This document shows positions 36,731-46,544 of a stretch of DNA of 64,000 nt, in pieces (the first letter of the stretch is position 1; each line of letters begins with the position of its first letter). This DNA is from Salinibacterium sp. GTDB lineage: Bacteria > Actinomycetota > Actinomycetes > Actinomycetales > Microbacteriaceae. The position numbers and the translations under genes were made by a program. The notes beneath the pieces were generated by a model that was not told the DNA's origin, did no database searches, and saw only the letters and a program-made list of their open reading frames with translations. The DNA is taken from the NCBI GenBank assembly GCA_019638845.1, contig JAHBSZ010000001.1:496001-560000 (forward strand), read 5' to 3'.

Positions 36731-37597
36731 ATGGCTTACATGCTCGACCCCACCTGGGCGCTTACGCGGCCGATACTGTGGCTCGCCCTCGCGGCGCTCG
36801 TCGCGCTGCTGACACTGCGGACCATCCGGAAGGACCGCAAGGAATATCAGCGTTTCAAGCGCTACCGGACCACCGCGAAGCGGCAGGAGATGTTCCGTCG
36901 CTGGTTGCTCGACTCGTTCCTGTCGTTCGGTGGACTCGCGCTCGTACTGCTCCTTCTCGCTGGACAGTTCGTCGCTCCGCTGCTGCAGGAGCTCGCCGGG
37001 TGGCCGGGACTCCGAGACATCCGTGCGCTCATCGCGGACAACGCCGGGTTCACCGTCGGGGCAGTGATCGGACTCGCCATCGGACTTGTCGCGCTCACCG
37101 CGCTCGGCGTGCGGGCCGCGCGCACAGAGCAAGAGATCATGACGGTCGGCGACATCCGGTCGATACTCCCCCGCAATCGGCAGGAGCTGCGACTCGGCGC
37201 CCTGCTCTCGATCAACGCCGGTGTCGTCGAAGAGCTCGTGTTCCGACTGGCACTGCCCGCAGCGATTTACGCCGCGAGTGGCAGCGCACTCGCCGCGGTG
37301 CTGGGGAGCGTCCTGCTCTTCGGCGCGCTCCACCTCTATCAGGGAGTCGCGGGGATCATCGGCACCGCAGTCGTGGGCGCGATCATGATGGTGCTCTACG
37401 TGATCTCCGGCACCATCATGCTACCGATCCTGCTCCACGCGATCTTCGACCTGCGCTCGCTCGTGTTGATTCCCGCCGCGATCTATCGAGTGCACCGGAT
37501 CGACGGCAACGAGAAGCCGTTCATCGGGGCGCTCACGGTTCCTGCGCCTGCGCCTGCGCCCGCGCCGGAGCCGGAGTCGGAGCCCGCCGCCGAGTAG
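36731..37597 (+). CDS. CPBP-family intramembrane metalloprotease
   Basis: 288 aa, about eight membrane segments. Active-site motifs: VVEELVFR (Glu167, Glu168, Arg172), GALHL (His201) and HAIFD (His236). The C-terminus is a Pro/Ala/Glu tail (PAPAPAPAPEPESEP), likely disordered and cytosolic or external. CPBP proteases handle CAAX-like or bacteriocin/immunity-type substrates; the target here is unknown. The first ATG is used; a second one is 3 codons in. Converges on DUF222/HNH with 8 nt between stops. Confidence 0.88.
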   Translation: MAYMLDPTWALTRPILWLALAALVALLTLRTIRKDRKEYQRFKRYRTTAKRQEMFRRWLLDSFLSFGGLALVLLLLAGQFVAPLLQELAGWPGLRDIRALIADNAGFTVGAVIGLAIGLVALTALGVRAARTEQEIMTVGDIRSILPRNRQELRLGALLSINAGVVEELVFRLALPAAIYAASGSALAAVLGSVLLFGALHLYQGVAGIIGTAVVGAIMMVLYVISGTIMLPILLHAIFDLRSLVLIPAAIYRVHRIDGNEKPFIGALTVPAPAPAPAPEPESEPAAE

Positions 37598-37605
37598 CGG
37601 TCAGC

Positions 37606-38709
37606 TCAGAACGGCGGCGGATCTGCCGACCGCACATACCCTGTCGGGCTTGTCCACTTCGAAATCTCCCCTGGAGGACGATGTACTTGCCACCTGGTCC
37701 GGTGCTTTACCGTGTGGTGCTTGCGACACAAGTGTGCGAGGTTGTCCGCGCTTGTCGCTCCGCCGTCAACCCACGCCGTGACGTGGTCAATGTCGCACTG
37801 TGTCGACCGGCGACCACATCCCGGAAACGTGCACGTCACGTCGCGCAAGGCAAGCCAGCGCTTGAGCGCCCGCGTCGGCCGGTACTGGGTGCGATCCATG
37901 TCGAGGACCACACCCGTGACGGGGTGAGTAAGGAGGCGCGTGAATGATGGCGCCGCGACGCACAGCCTGCGCGCCGTCTTGAGGTCGATCGGCCCGACTC
38001 CCTCGAGAACAGCAGGCTCGTCTGACTTGCCGAGCAATGCCATCACCGGAACCGTCAGGGCGACCGTTACTCGGGCACCACCGACCTCCTCACCTGTGAG
38101 GAGATCGGCGAAGACATCGGCGCGGAGTTGCTGCATCGTGCGGGTTTCGTCGTCGGCCCGAAGAAGGTCGAATGCGAGCGCGTCGATGCGCGCCTGAGCG
38201 AGAGCGACCTTCTCCGACGAGAGGTGCGCGCTCACCCAGCCCATGCCGTCACGGTCATGCTCTGACCAGACGCCACGATTCTGCACAGCTCGACCGTGAC
38301 GTTCGACGGCGGTCTCACGAAAGAGGCGTTCACGCACCGCACGGGCCTTCACGCGGAAACGCGCCGGCGCGAGGGCCTTGGCGGGCTCAAGGAGTTGCTC
38401 GTCGAACGGCCCCCAGAATTCTGCGGGCAGATCCGCGACGAGGGATGCTGCCTCACGCGCGTTCTGCGTCGGGACCTCGCCCTCCCCGAACCATACCCAG
38501 ATTCGCGGAAGCCGCTCGCGCAGCTTCGCACCAATGTCGGCCTGGGTGCGTACCGTCGCCTCGGCAAGGTTGAGACGAACGGCGAGGTCGGCAGTCGCAG
38601 CCCGCACCGCGAACTCAACCGCATCACGTGCAGTGAGGTGCTCGGTGTTGACGAACACCTCGGGGTGAAGCCTCGCCTCACGAAGCGAGGAGTCGAGCGC
38701 GCGAAACAC
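37606..38709 (-). CDS. DUF222/HNH endonuclease domain protein (intact copy)
   Basis: 367 aa from a GTG start that is the first possible after an in-frame TGA (no ATG available). DUF222 helical region (residues about 20-280; DFFLLRADDETRTMQQLRADVFADLL as in the family) and a C-terminal HNH domain (TCTFPGCGRRSTQCDIDHVTAWVDGGATSADNLAHLCRKHHTVKH) with zinc Cys and the catalytic His. These 13E12-type genes are abundant in Actinobacteria; role unknown. A REP-like GGTC/GACC repeat lies just upstream. Confidence 0.83.
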   Translation of the reverse strand: MFRALDSSLREARLHPEVFVNTEHLTARDAVEFAVRAATADLAVRLNLAEATVRTQADIGAKLRERLPRIWVWFGEGEVPTQNAREAASLVADLPAEFWGPFDEQLLEPAKALAPARFRVKARAVRERLFRETAVERHGRAVQNRGVWSEHDRDGMGWVSAHLSSEKVALAQARIDALAFDLLRADDETRTMQQLRADVFADLLTGEEVGGARVTVALTVPVMALLGKSDEPAVLEGVGPIDLKTARRLCVAAPSFTRLLTHPVTGVVLDMDRTQYRPTRALKRWLALRDVTCTFPGCGRRSTQCDIDHVTAWVDGGATSADNLAHLCRKHHTVKHRTRWQVHRPPGEISKWTSPTGYVRSADPPPF

Positions 38710-38727
38710 CGCCGGACCGCCGACAGT

Positions 38728-38746
38728 GGTCGCCTGTCGAGACCGG
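38728..38746. repeat. Partial REP-like repeat with GGTC/GACC ends
   Basis: The element has a CTGTCGAGACC core related to the longer repeat found downstream of eno (CTCGACAGGCTCGA). It lies in the 96-bp gap between the DUF222/HNH gene and the AlkD-type gene. Short and imperfect. Confidence 0.35.
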
Positions 38747-38805
38747 AACCACTGCGACCCCGCGAACTCACCGCTGGGGAGGAGCAGCCATCAGCAGAAC
38801 GAAAC

Positions 38806-39519
38806 CTACCGGGACCGGAAGTACACCCGCTCGGCCGGGCTGAGATGCTCGGTCGCATACGCGAGCATGACCCGGGGCATCCGGGGCGCATGTTCACGAA
38901 GGAAGCCCACGAGCAGATCGCGGTCGACGCGCTTGCCGACCTCACGGAGCATCCAGCCGACCGCTTTCTGGATAAGGTCGTGCCGATCCTCGAGCAGGGT
39001 AGCCGCGAGCTCAAGGGTTGTTGACGCGTCGCCCTTCTTGATGAAGGCGAAGGTGGAGAGTACCGCGATCCGACGTTCCCAGACGATGCCACTTCGGGAT
39101 AAGCGGACGAGGAGTTCGCGCGGTTTGTCGACGAGATACGCACCCACGATGTACTCGGCTGAGCTGTCGACCAGATCCCAGTTATTGACGCGACCGCGAC
39201 GCATGGCCGCGAGATAGAAGTCGTAGAACCACTCCTGCTCAGCCGGCTGCGCCTTCGTGTATTGCAGCACGAGAATCGCAAGAGCCGCGAACCGGTGCTC
39301 GTGAAACTCGCTGTCGAGAAGGTCGTTGAGGTCGGCCGGCGATAGCTCCACGAACTGCTTCGCAATGGCGCGGATGGCCGGAACGCGCACCCCGATGAAC
39401 TTGTCGCCCGCGCCGTATTCGCCCTTACCGGTCTTGAAAAAGCGGGACAGTTCACGCGCGTCACCCGGCACCGCCACAGCGTTGAGCGCGGCCGCGACCT
39501 GGCGAGCGCCCTCGATCAC
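38806..39519 (-). CDS. DNA alkylation repair protein, AlkD-type HEAT-repeat fold
   Basis: 237 aa with tandem helical HEAT-like repeats. Family signature blocks: FFKTGKGEYGAGDKFIGVRVPAIRAIAKQF near the start, NNWDLVDSSAEYIVGAYL (W and D of the catalytic cleft) and IQKAVGWMLREVGK. AlkD glycosylases excise N3- and N7-alkylated purines. The GTG overlaps the mfd stop (GTGA) so the two repair genes are translationally coupled. The C-terminus ends with YFRSR; length is typical. Confidence 0.9.
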   Translation of the reverse strand: MIEGARQVAAALNAVAVPGDARELSRFFKTGKGEYGAGDKFIGVRVPAIRAIAKQFVELSPADLNDLLDSEFHEHRFAALAILVLQYTKAQPAEQEWFYDFYLAAMRRGRVNNWDLVDSSAEYIVGAYLVDKPRELLVRLSRSGIVWERRIAVLSTFAFIKKGDASTTLELAATLLEDRHDLIQKAVGWMLREVGKRVDRDLLVGFLREHAPRMPRVMLAYATEHLSPAERVYFRSR

Positions 39520-42500
39520 GGCGTTACCGCAGCAACATCGGCCCCGAAGATCGCCACGAGCAGGTCATTCGTCCAGGCGATGAGCTGCGCGTCCCCACCG
39601 GCACGGACCGTCGATGCTGGCGCATCGCCGGTGACCGGCGGCGTGGGCCCAGGCTCGGGCGGCAGCGGCACGAGAACTGCGGCCGCCGCCGCGTGATACC
39701 GCGCGCCCGGGTACATCCGCTGCAAACGCACCTGAATCGAGTCGGCCAGATCCGCCGGCGCGACACGGAGCTTGTCGCCCATGACGACCACCTCGCTCAG
39801 GCCGGCCTTCTGCGCGCGACGGCGCAGCTTCGACACAGCGATCAGATTGAGCACCTGCTCCGGCGGCTCACCGTAGCGGTCAGTGAGCTCGTCGAGAACC
39901 TCGTCGACACTGTCGTCGGATGCCGCGGGCGACGACGCCGTCGAGAGCTTCTGGTAGGCCTCGAGCCGCAGGCGCTCCGACTCGACATACTCCTCCGGGA
40001 TGTGCGCGTCGACCGGCAGCTCGAGCCGCAGTTCGGTTTGACCCTCGGCAACATCCCCTCGGAAGGTCGAGACCGCCTCGCCGATCATCCGGAGGTAGAG
40101 GTCGAAGCCGACACCCGCGATGTGCCCGGACTGCTCGCCGCCGAGCAGGTTGCCCGCGCCGCGGATCTCAAGGTCTTTGAGTGCGATCTGCATTCCGGCG
40201 CCCAGCTCGTTATTGGCCGCGATCGTGGAGAGGCGCTCGTGCGCGGTCTCGGTGAGCGGCTTGAGCTCGTCGTAGAGGAAGTAGGCGTACGCGCGCTCCC
40301 GACCGCGACCGACCCGGCCACGCAGCTGGTGCAACTGCGAGAGGCCGTACTTGTCTGCGCGGTCGATGATGAGGGTGTTCGCGTTGGCGATGTCGAGACC
40401 GGTCTCGATGATCGTCGTGCTCACGAGCACGTCGAACTTGCGCTCCCAGAAGTCGACCATCACCTGTTCGAGCACAGACTCGGGCAACTGGCCGTGAGCG
40501 ACCGCGATGCGCGCCTCGGGCACGAGCTCGGCGAGCTGAGCCGCCACCCGGTTGATCGACGAGACCCGGTTGTGCACGTAGAAAACTTGGCCTTCGCGCA
40601 ACAGTTCGCGCCGAATCGCGGCGCCCACCTGACGCTCGGAGTACGGCCCCACGAACGAGAGAATCGGGTGGCGATCTTCTGGCGGCGTCGCGAGCGTCGA
40701 CATCTCCCGGATGCCAGTGACCGCCATTTCCAGGGTGCGCGGTATGGGCGTGGCAGTCATCGCGAGGATGTCCACATTGGTCTTGAGCTTCTTGAGCGCA
40801 TCCTTGTGCTCGACACCGAAGCGCTGCTCCTCATCGATGATCACAAGCCCGAGGTCTTTGAACGCGATGCCCTGACTGAGCAGCCGGTGGGTTCCGATGA
40901 CGACATCGACAGTGCCGTCAAGGAGACCGGCAATGGTCTCCTTCGACTCTTTGTCGGTTTGGAAGCGGCTGAGCGCACGCAGGTGCACCGGGAATCCGGC
41001 AAAGCGCTCGGCGAAGGTCTCCATGTGCTGGCGCACGAGCAGTGTGGTGGGCACGATCATGGCCACCTGCTTGCCGCCCTGCACCGCTTTGAACGCGGCC
41101 CGCACTGCCACTTCGGTCTTGCCATAGCCGACGTCACCGCTCAGCAGCCGGTCCATGGGGATCGGGCGCTCCATATCGGCCTTCACCTCGTCGATGGTGG
41201 TGAGCTGGTCGGGGGTCTCCGCGAAGGCGAAGGCCTCCTCAAGCTCGCGCTGCCAGGGCGTGTCCGGCCCGAACGCGTGACCTTTCGACGCCATCCGCGC
41301 GCTATACAACTTCACGAGCTCGACGGCGATGTCGCGAACCGCCTTGCGCGCCTTGCCCTTCGCGGCCGCCCAGTCGCTGCCGCCCATCTTGCTGAGCGCG
41401 GGTGCCTCGCCGCCGACGTATCTGCTGAGCAGGTCGAGCTGGTCGGTCGGCACGTACAGCTTGTCGCCGGGGTAGCCGCGCTTGTTGGGCGCGTACTCGA
41501 TCACGAGGAACTCGCGCTGAGTCTTGATCGCGTTGCGGCCGCCCGTACTCACTTCCCGCTGGACGAGTTCGAGGAATTTTCCGATGCCGTGCGTGTTGTG
41601 CACGACGAAGTCGCCGGACTTGAGCTGCAGCGGATCAACGACATTCTTGCGCCGACTCGCCAGCTTCTTCACCTGGCGCGAGTCGTAGCCGACGGCACGT
41701 CCGTAGAACTCGCTCTCGCTGATCAGCGCGAGTTTGGTCTCTGCGAGCTCGAACCCGTGGTCGACACTCGCCTTCACCAGATACGCGACCCCCGCCTCAG
41801 GCTTCGCCGGGAACTCGTCCACAATGCGCCCGGATGCCTCGGCCTCCCCCAACACGTCAGCGGCACGTTCGACGAGGCCCGCGCCTTCGGCAACTACCGC
41901 TACCGTCCACCCCGCCCGCAACAACTCCCCTACGTGCTGGACTGCGCCCTCTGCCTGCCCCGCGAAACTCGGCACGGCAGTGGCGTCAATGCGCACATAG
42001 GACGTGTCGTGATCCGATTCTGTCGAAACCTCTCCCGCATCGAACGAACTCAGCGTCCACCACGGGCGGTCGCCCGCGGACTCGCGCAACCCGTTGAGGG
42101 TGACGAAGTCGCCCGCGTCGAGGCTGGACTTGAACTCCCGGGACAGATCGATCGGCGCCTCGGCGCCCGCGGTTGCTGCGTTCCACGCTGCGGCAAGGAA
42201 CTCGCGGTTCGTCTCGGCAAGCGACACCGCGCGCGTCGCCACCTTCTCCGGCGCGATCACGGCGATCGCGGCATCCGACGGCAGGTAGTGGGTGAGGGGA
42301 ACGAGGCGATCGACAAGGGCTGGCGCGAGCGACTCCATGCCGTCGACGGGGATGCCCTCGCCGATCTTCGCGAGCATCGTGGAGAGACTCGGGAACTCGT
42401 GCTGCATCTCTCGTGCGCGTTGGCGCACCGACTCGCTCAACAGCAATTCGCGACTCGGAGGCAGCTCCGCCCGATCGATCTCGGTGGCGAGCGAGCGCTG

Positions 42501-43160
42501 GTCGGCAACGGAGAACTCGCGGAGGGTTTCCAACTCGTCGCCGAAGAACTCCAAGCGCAGCGGATGCTCGTCGGTGGGAGCGAACACGTCCACGATGCCG
42601 CCGCGCACCGCGAACTCACCGCGACGGGTCACCATGTCGACGCGCGAATAGGCGAGATCGACAAGTCGTCTGCTCAGGTGCGCGAGATCGTAGCCCCGCC
42701 CGCCCTGGATGAGCTCGACCGGTTCGATGGTCGTGAGGTTGTCAGCAAGTGGTTGGAGAGCGGCGCGCACCGAGGCGACGAGAACGAATGGCTCGACCGA
42801 CTCTTGAGCGTGTCGGTGGGTCCAGTCCTTCACAGCGCGTAGCGCCGCGATGCGCTTACCCACGGTCTCGGCGCTGGGGCTCAGGCGTTCGTGCGGAAGA
42901 GTCTCCCACGCGGGAAACTCGATTATCGTGGCATCCGGCAGATAGCTCGCTAGGGAAAAACGAAGGGCCTCGGACTCGCGACCGGTCGCCGTGACGGCGA
43001 GCGCAAACCGCGGACCGCCCTCTCGCCCGAGGAGGCCTGCAAGAAGGGGCGCTCGCAGACCGTCAACGAGGGAGAAATCCGCACTGCGCTTGAAGTGTGA
43101 GAGAGCCGTGTCGAATGTTTTCGCGCGCGTCAGGGCCTCAACAAAACCTTCAAGTAGCAC
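39516..43160 (-). CDS. mfd: Transcription-repair coupling factor
   Basis: 1214 aa. N-terminal UvrB-like module with GRESEALRFSLASYLPDATIIEFPAWETLPHERLSP; RNA polymerase-interaction region ESEFYGRAVGYDSRQVKK and FVVHNTHGIGKFLEL; translocase with Walker A GDVGYGKTEVAVRAAF, DEEQRFGVEHKDALKKL, and VHNRVSSINRVAAQL; C-terminal TRCF domain. Removes stalled polymerase and recruits UvrA. GTG start; the gene opens a repair pair with AlkD. A 3,150-nt open frame on the opposite strand is a codon-bias shadow. Confidence 0.98.
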   Translation of the reverse strand: MLLEGFVEALTRAKTFDTALSHFKRSADFSLVDGLRAPLLAGLLGREGGPRFALAVTATGRESEALRFSLASYLPDATIIEFPAWETLPHERLSPSAETVGKRIAALRAVKDWTHRHAQESVEPFVLVASVRAALQPLADNLTTIEPVELIQGGRGYDLAHLSRRLVDLAYSRVDMVTRRGEFAVRGGIVDVFAPTDEHPLRLEFFGDELETLREFSVADQRSLATEIDRAELPPSRELLLSESVRQRAREMQHEFPSLSTMLAKIGEGIPVDGMESLAPALVDRLVPLTHYLPSDAAIAVIAPEKVATRAVSLAETNREFLAAAWNAATAGAEAPIDLSREFKSSLDAGDFVTLNGLRESAGDRPWWTLSSFDAGEVSTESDHDTSYVRIDATAVPSFAGQAEGAVQHVGELLRAGWTVAVVAEGAGLVERAADVLGEAEASGRIVDEFPAKPEAGVAYLVKASVDHGFELAETKLALISESEFYGRAVGYDSRQVKKLASRRKNVVDPLQLKSGDFVVHNTHGIGKFLELVQREVSTGGRNAIKTQREFLVIEYAPNKRGYPGDKLYVPTDQLDLLSRYVGGEAPALSKMGGSDWAAAKGKARKAVRDIAVELVKLYSARMASKGHAFGPDTPWQRELEEAFAFAETPDQLTTIDEVKADMERPIPMDRLLSGDVGYGKTEVAVRAAFKAVQGGKQVAMIVPTTLLVRQHMETFAERFAGFPVHLRALSRFQTDKESKETIAGLLDGTVDVVIGTHRLLSQGIAFKDLGLVIIDEEQRFGVEHKDALKKLKTNVDILAMTATPIPRTLEMAVTGIREMSTLATPPEDRHPILSFVGPYSERQVGAAIRRELLREGQVFYVHNRVSSINRVAAQLAELVPEARIAVAHGQLPESVLEQVMVDFWERKFDVLVSTTIIETGLDIANANTLIIDRADKYGLSQLHQLRGRVGRGRERAYAYFLYDELKPLTETAHERLSTIAANNELGAGMQIALKDLEIRGAGNLLGGEQSGHIAGVGFDLYLRMIGEAVSTFRGDVAEGQTELRLELPVDAHIPEEYVESERLRLEAYQKLSTASSPAASDDSVDEVLDELTDRYGEPPEQVLNLIAVSKLRRRAQKAGLSEVVVMGDKLRVAPADLADSIQVRLQRMYPGARYHAAAAAVLVPLPPEPGPTPPVTGDAPASTVRAGGDAQLIAWTNDLLVAIFGADVAAVTP

Positions 43161-43200
43161 CTGTCGAGTCTAGGCGCCGCAAACGATTCGGCTTGGGGGC

Positions 43201-43231
43201 TTGCCGTTGAGCAATCATCCACCGCTAGGGT
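43201..43231 (+). promoter_or_regulatory. Putative promoter of the pot operon
   Basis: TTGCCG (43201-43206) and TAGGGT (43226-43231) with 19 nt between them, 40 nt upstream of potA. The spacing is a little long and only the -10 resembles actinobacterial TANNNT elements. Confidence 0.35.
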
Positions 43232-43271
43232 GAAGCAAGACTTCTCATATCGGCATGGATGAAGGCAGGCA

Positions 43272-44456
43272 ATGACCACACAAGTGACTCTGGCTGCCGG
43301 CAAGTCTTCGACCCCTACCGAGCCCAGTGGCACGGTAGTCCTTGACGGCGTCACCCGGCGGTTCGGGGAGACCAAGGCGGTCGACAATCTGAGTCTGCGG
43401 GTCGAGGCTGGCGAGTTTCTGTCGCTGCTGGGGCCCTCCGGTTGCGGCAAAACAACGACGTTACGCATGCTCGCGGGCTTCGAGCATCCGGATGGCGGTG
43501 ACATCCGCATCTCGGGCACCAGCGTTCTCGGAGTGCCTCCCTATAAGCGCGACGTGAACACGGTTTTTCAGGCGTACGCGCTCTTTCCGCATATGAGCGT
43601 CGCTGAAAACGTCGCCTACGGACTCCGGCAAAAGCGTGTCCCTAGGGCAGAAGTTCGCGTGCGGGTAGCTGAGGCGCTGGAGCTTGTGCAGATGCGCTCG
43701 TTCGCCGATCGCAAATCCACCCAACTCTCCGGTGGCCAACAGCAGCGCATCGCTCTGGCCCGTGCGCTGGTCAACAAGCCGAGCGTGTTGCTTCTCGACG
43801 AACCATTGGGCGCCTTGGATCGACAGCTCCGCGAGGAGATGCAGCTCGAGCTCAAGCTCCTCCAGTCGCAACTGGGCATCACCTTCGTTTTCGTCACGCA
43901 CGATCAAGGCGAGGCGCTCTCGATGAGCGATCGCATTGCGGTCATGCGCGAGGGTCGTATCGAACAGCTCGCCGATGCCGACACCATCTATGCACGGCCC
44001 GACTCGGCATACGTTGCCGCCTTCATCGGGCAACAAAACTTCGTAGTGGGCACTCTCACCTCGAGCGGCGATGCCGTCGACACGACGATCGGGGCTCTGA
44101 AGGCTGCCCGAATCGACTCTGGCCTCATCTCAGGGGATGCCGCGCAAGCCGCGATTCGCCCGGAGTTCGTTCGCATTACTCCCGCCGCCGAGCCGAAGCC
44201 GACCGGCACGCAGGGGGCGGACGGCACCCTTATCGGCCTTGCCCACTTGGGCGAATCCATGCAGTACCTCGTTCAGCTGGACGCCGGTCAGAGCATCCTT
44301 TCCCGTCGACCGACCGCGGACGCACCGAGCGTGTCGGTGGGCGACGCCGTCCGCGTCTCGTGGAAACCCGAGCACGTTCAGGTTTTCCCGGCCGATGGCG
44401 CGGAGGTCGCCGCCGGATTCGTGCGTCCACCGAAGACCACCCACTCGCACAACTGA
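43272..44456 (+). CDS. potA: Spermidine/putrescine-type ABC transporter ATP-binding protein
   Basis: 394 aa: Walker A GPSGCGKTT, signature LSGGQQQR, Walker B LLLDEPLGALD, H-loop VTHDQGEAL, and a C-terminal TOBE/OB-fold extension (residues about 270-394) typical of PotA-like ATPases. It energises polyamine or related cation import. First gene of a potADBC operon; divergent from mfd. Confidence 0.9.
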   Translation: MTTQVTLAAGKSSTPTEPSGTVVLDGVTRRFGETKAVDNLSLRVEAGEFLSLLGPSGCGKTTTLRMLAGFEHPDGGDIRISGTSVLGVPPYKRDVNTVFQAYALFPHMSVAENVAYGLRQKRVPRAEVRVRVAEALELVQMRSFADRKSTQLSGGQQQRIALARALVNKPSVLLLDEPLGALDRQLREEMQLELKLLQSQLGITFVFVTHDQGEALSMSDRIAVMREGRIEQLADADTIYARPDSAYVAAFIGQQNFVVGTLTSSGDAVDTTIGALKAARIDSGLISGDAAQAAIRPEFVRITPAAEPKPTGTQGADGTLIGLAHLGESMQYLVQLDAGQSILSRRPTADAPSVSVGDAVRVSWKPEHVQVFPADGAEVAAGFVRPPKTTHSHN

Positions 44457-44488
44457 GTCAGCACACCCGCGAAACCAAGGAGACGAGC

Positions 44489-45667
44489 ATGACCGCCGAC
44501 ACCCCCATCCGCATTCTCGCGAACGCGTCAGCGTCCAGAATCATCGGCCGCGAATTGACCCGACGCGGGTTCCTCAGTGCCGCAGTTGCCGTGGGGGCCG
44601 TCGGCGCACTCGCCGCATGCACTCCCACGAGCACGGGCGGCTCGCCCCAGGCGTCCGGTGGACCGCTCGAAAACAAGCTGTCGATCTACACCTGGGGTGA
44701 ATACGACGCTCCCGAAGTGATGAGCGCGTTCACCTCGGAGCTCGGCCCGCAGATCGTCATCGACTCGTTCAGCTCAAACGAGGAACTCATCTCCAAGCTC
44801 GTCGCAGCCAAGGGCACCAGCGGGTATGACATTGTCGTGCCGACCGGAACGTTCATTCCGCAAATGGTCGAGAACGGGCTACTGACCAAGCTCAACCGCG
44901 ACCTCATCCCGAACATCGAACACATGGACTCGGCCTTCCTCGGCCGGGACTGGGACCCGAACAACGACTACTCGATCTGCAAGGCGTGGGGAACCACAGG
45001 GTTCGTCTACGACAAGTCAGTAATCACCCGCGAACTGAAGACCTGGAACGACTTCCTCGACGCCGCCCAGAACGAAGCGAGCGGCAAGACGAGCGTGCTC
45101 GACGACCCGGGAGACATCACCGGCATCTACTTCTGGGCGAACGGGATCGACTGGGACACCACCGATGCCGGCAACCTCGACGCCGCGGAGGAGTATCTGG
45201 TCAACACGCTCGCCCCGCATCTCGCCGCGTTCGACTCCTACCCGGGCGGTCAGTCAATCCCCCAAGCGACGATGACGCTCATGCAAGTCTGGAACGGGGA
45301 TGCCCGCATCGGCATCCTCGAGGGCGGCGAACCCGACCGCTGGCAGTGGGTGCTCGGCGCCCCTGTCACCGAGATCTGGATGGACAACTGGGCGATCGCC
45401 GCGGGTGCGCCCAATCCCGAGGCCGCGCACGCGTTCATCAACTACGTACTGACCCCGGAGAACTCGCTCGCCGAACTCGACTACATCGGCTACCACACCG
45501 GTGGAACAGACATCGAGCAAGCCGCGAACGACGCGGGGTTCGAGATGCTCGATCTCGTGTTCTTCACACCGGAACAGATCGCCACGATGCGCACCGGCAA
45601 GGTCACCGAGGCCCAGGGCAGATTGGTCGACATCTGGAACAAGATGAAGGCCGCCGCTGGTGCGTAG
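44489..45667 (+). CDS. potD: Polyamine-type extracellular solute-binding lipoprotein
   Basis: 392 aa. N-terminus has a twin-arginine segment (ELTRRGFLSAAV) and a lipobox with Cys44 (LAAC), so the protein looks like a Tat-exported, lipid-anchored binding protein. PotD-like core: LSIYTWGEYDAPEVMSAF, YDIVVPTGTFIPQMVENGLL, ANGIDWDTTDAGN and YVLTPENSLAELDYIGYHTGG. The ligand is likely putrescine, spermidine or another amine; exact specificity is not decidable. AAGGAG stands upstream of the ATG. Confidence 0.88.
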   Translation: MTADTPIRILANASASRIIGRELTRRGFLSAAVAVGAVGALAACTPTSTGGSPQASGGPLENKLSIYTWGEYDAPEVMSAFTSELGPQIVIDSFSSNEELISKLVAAKGTSGYDIVVPTGTFIPQMVENGLLTKLNRDLIPNIEHMDSAFLGRDWDPNNDYSICKAWGTTGFVYDKSVITRELKTWNDFLDAAQNEASGKTSVLDDPGDITGIYFWANGIDWDTTDAGNLDAAEEYLVNTLAPHLAAFDSYPGGQSIPQATMTLMQVWNGDARIGILEGGEPDRWQWVLGAPVTEIWMDNWAIAAGAPNPEAAHAFINYVLTPENSLAELDYIGYHTGGTDIEQAANDAGFEMLDLVFFTPEQIATMRTGKVTEAQGRLVDIWNKMKAAAGA

Positions 45668-46544
45668 CCCCCGCTTCGCCCTCGCGATTCCCGCGTGGGC
45701 GTGGCTCGTCCTCTTCTTCGTCGTGCCCGTTGGCTACGTGATCTGGTTCAGCTTCGGCTACAAACCGGGGATTTTCGGGACTCACGCGAATGATGTGTTG
45801 TCGTTCGATCGCTACGTCGAAGCGTTGTCGCCCACGTTCTTCCAGACCTTTCTCAACACACTGTGGGTCGGGCTTGCCGGAACCGCGTTGTGCCTGTTGA
45901 TTGCCTTTCCCGTCGTCTACTGGATGGCGGTCAAGGTCTCACCCAGCAAACGTGGCTTGCTCATTGCGCTGGTCATGATCCCGTTTTGGACGAACTTCTT
46001 GGTGCGCACCATCGGCTGGCAGGTCATCCTCGCACCGGAGGGTTGGCTGTCAACCGGGCTGAATACCATCGGTGTGCTCGACGGACCGCTGGAGATTCTC
46101 TACACGCGCACCGCCGTGCTCATCGGGGTCGTCTACAACTACCTGCCGTTGATGATCCTGCCGCTGTTTGTCGCCTTTGACCGGGTGGGCGCTCCGCTTC
46201 GCGAGGCGAGCAAAGACCTCGGGGCAGGTCCCATCGCCACGCTCGCCCGCGTCACGATCCCGCTGGCCCGTCCGGGGATTATCGCGGGAGTGCTCCTCGT
46301 CTTCATCCCTCTCATGGGCGACTACATCACTGCCACGGTGCTCGGCGGCGCCAAGGGCAACATGGTCGGTCAACTTGTCGCCAGCCAGTTCCAGACCGCG
46401 CAAAACTGGGCGCTCGGTTCCGCGATGGCGGTGCTGCTCATGCTCGTCATCGCACTGAGTGTCGCGATCGGCGCCGTGATTCTCTGGATTCTGTCCCTAC
46501 CGTTCCGGTCTGCCCATCGTCTCGTCTTGGGGCCGGAGTCGTGA
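45660..46544 (+). CDS. potB: Polyamine-type ABC transporter permease B
   Basis: 294 aa with six membrane segments and the permease EAA motif region DLGAGPIATLARVTIPLARPGI before the last two helices. Begins with GTG overlapping the potD stop by 8 nt (coupled translation); its stop overlaps the next gene's GTG. Typical PotB partner of PotC. Confidence 0.92.
   Translation: MRSPRFALAIPAWAWLVLFFVVPVGYVIWFSFGYKPGIFGTHANDVLSFDRYVEALSPTFFQTFLNTLWVGLAGTALCLLIAFPVVYWMAVKVSPSKRGLLIALVMIPFWTNFLVRTIGWQVILAPEGWLSTGLNTIGVLDGPLEILYTRTAVLIGVVYNYLPLMILPLFVAFDRVGAPLREASKDLGAGPIATLARVTIPLARPGIIAGVLLVFIPLMGDYITATVLGGAKGNMVGQLVASQFQTAQNWALGSAMAVLLMLVIALSVAIGAVILWILSLPFRSAHRLVLGPES

Noticed and set aside
39693..42842. 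A 1,049-residue open frame on the strand opposite mfd
   Set aside because: It follows the codon-position bias of mfd in reverse and lacks domain features; long antisense frames are common in high-GC genes.
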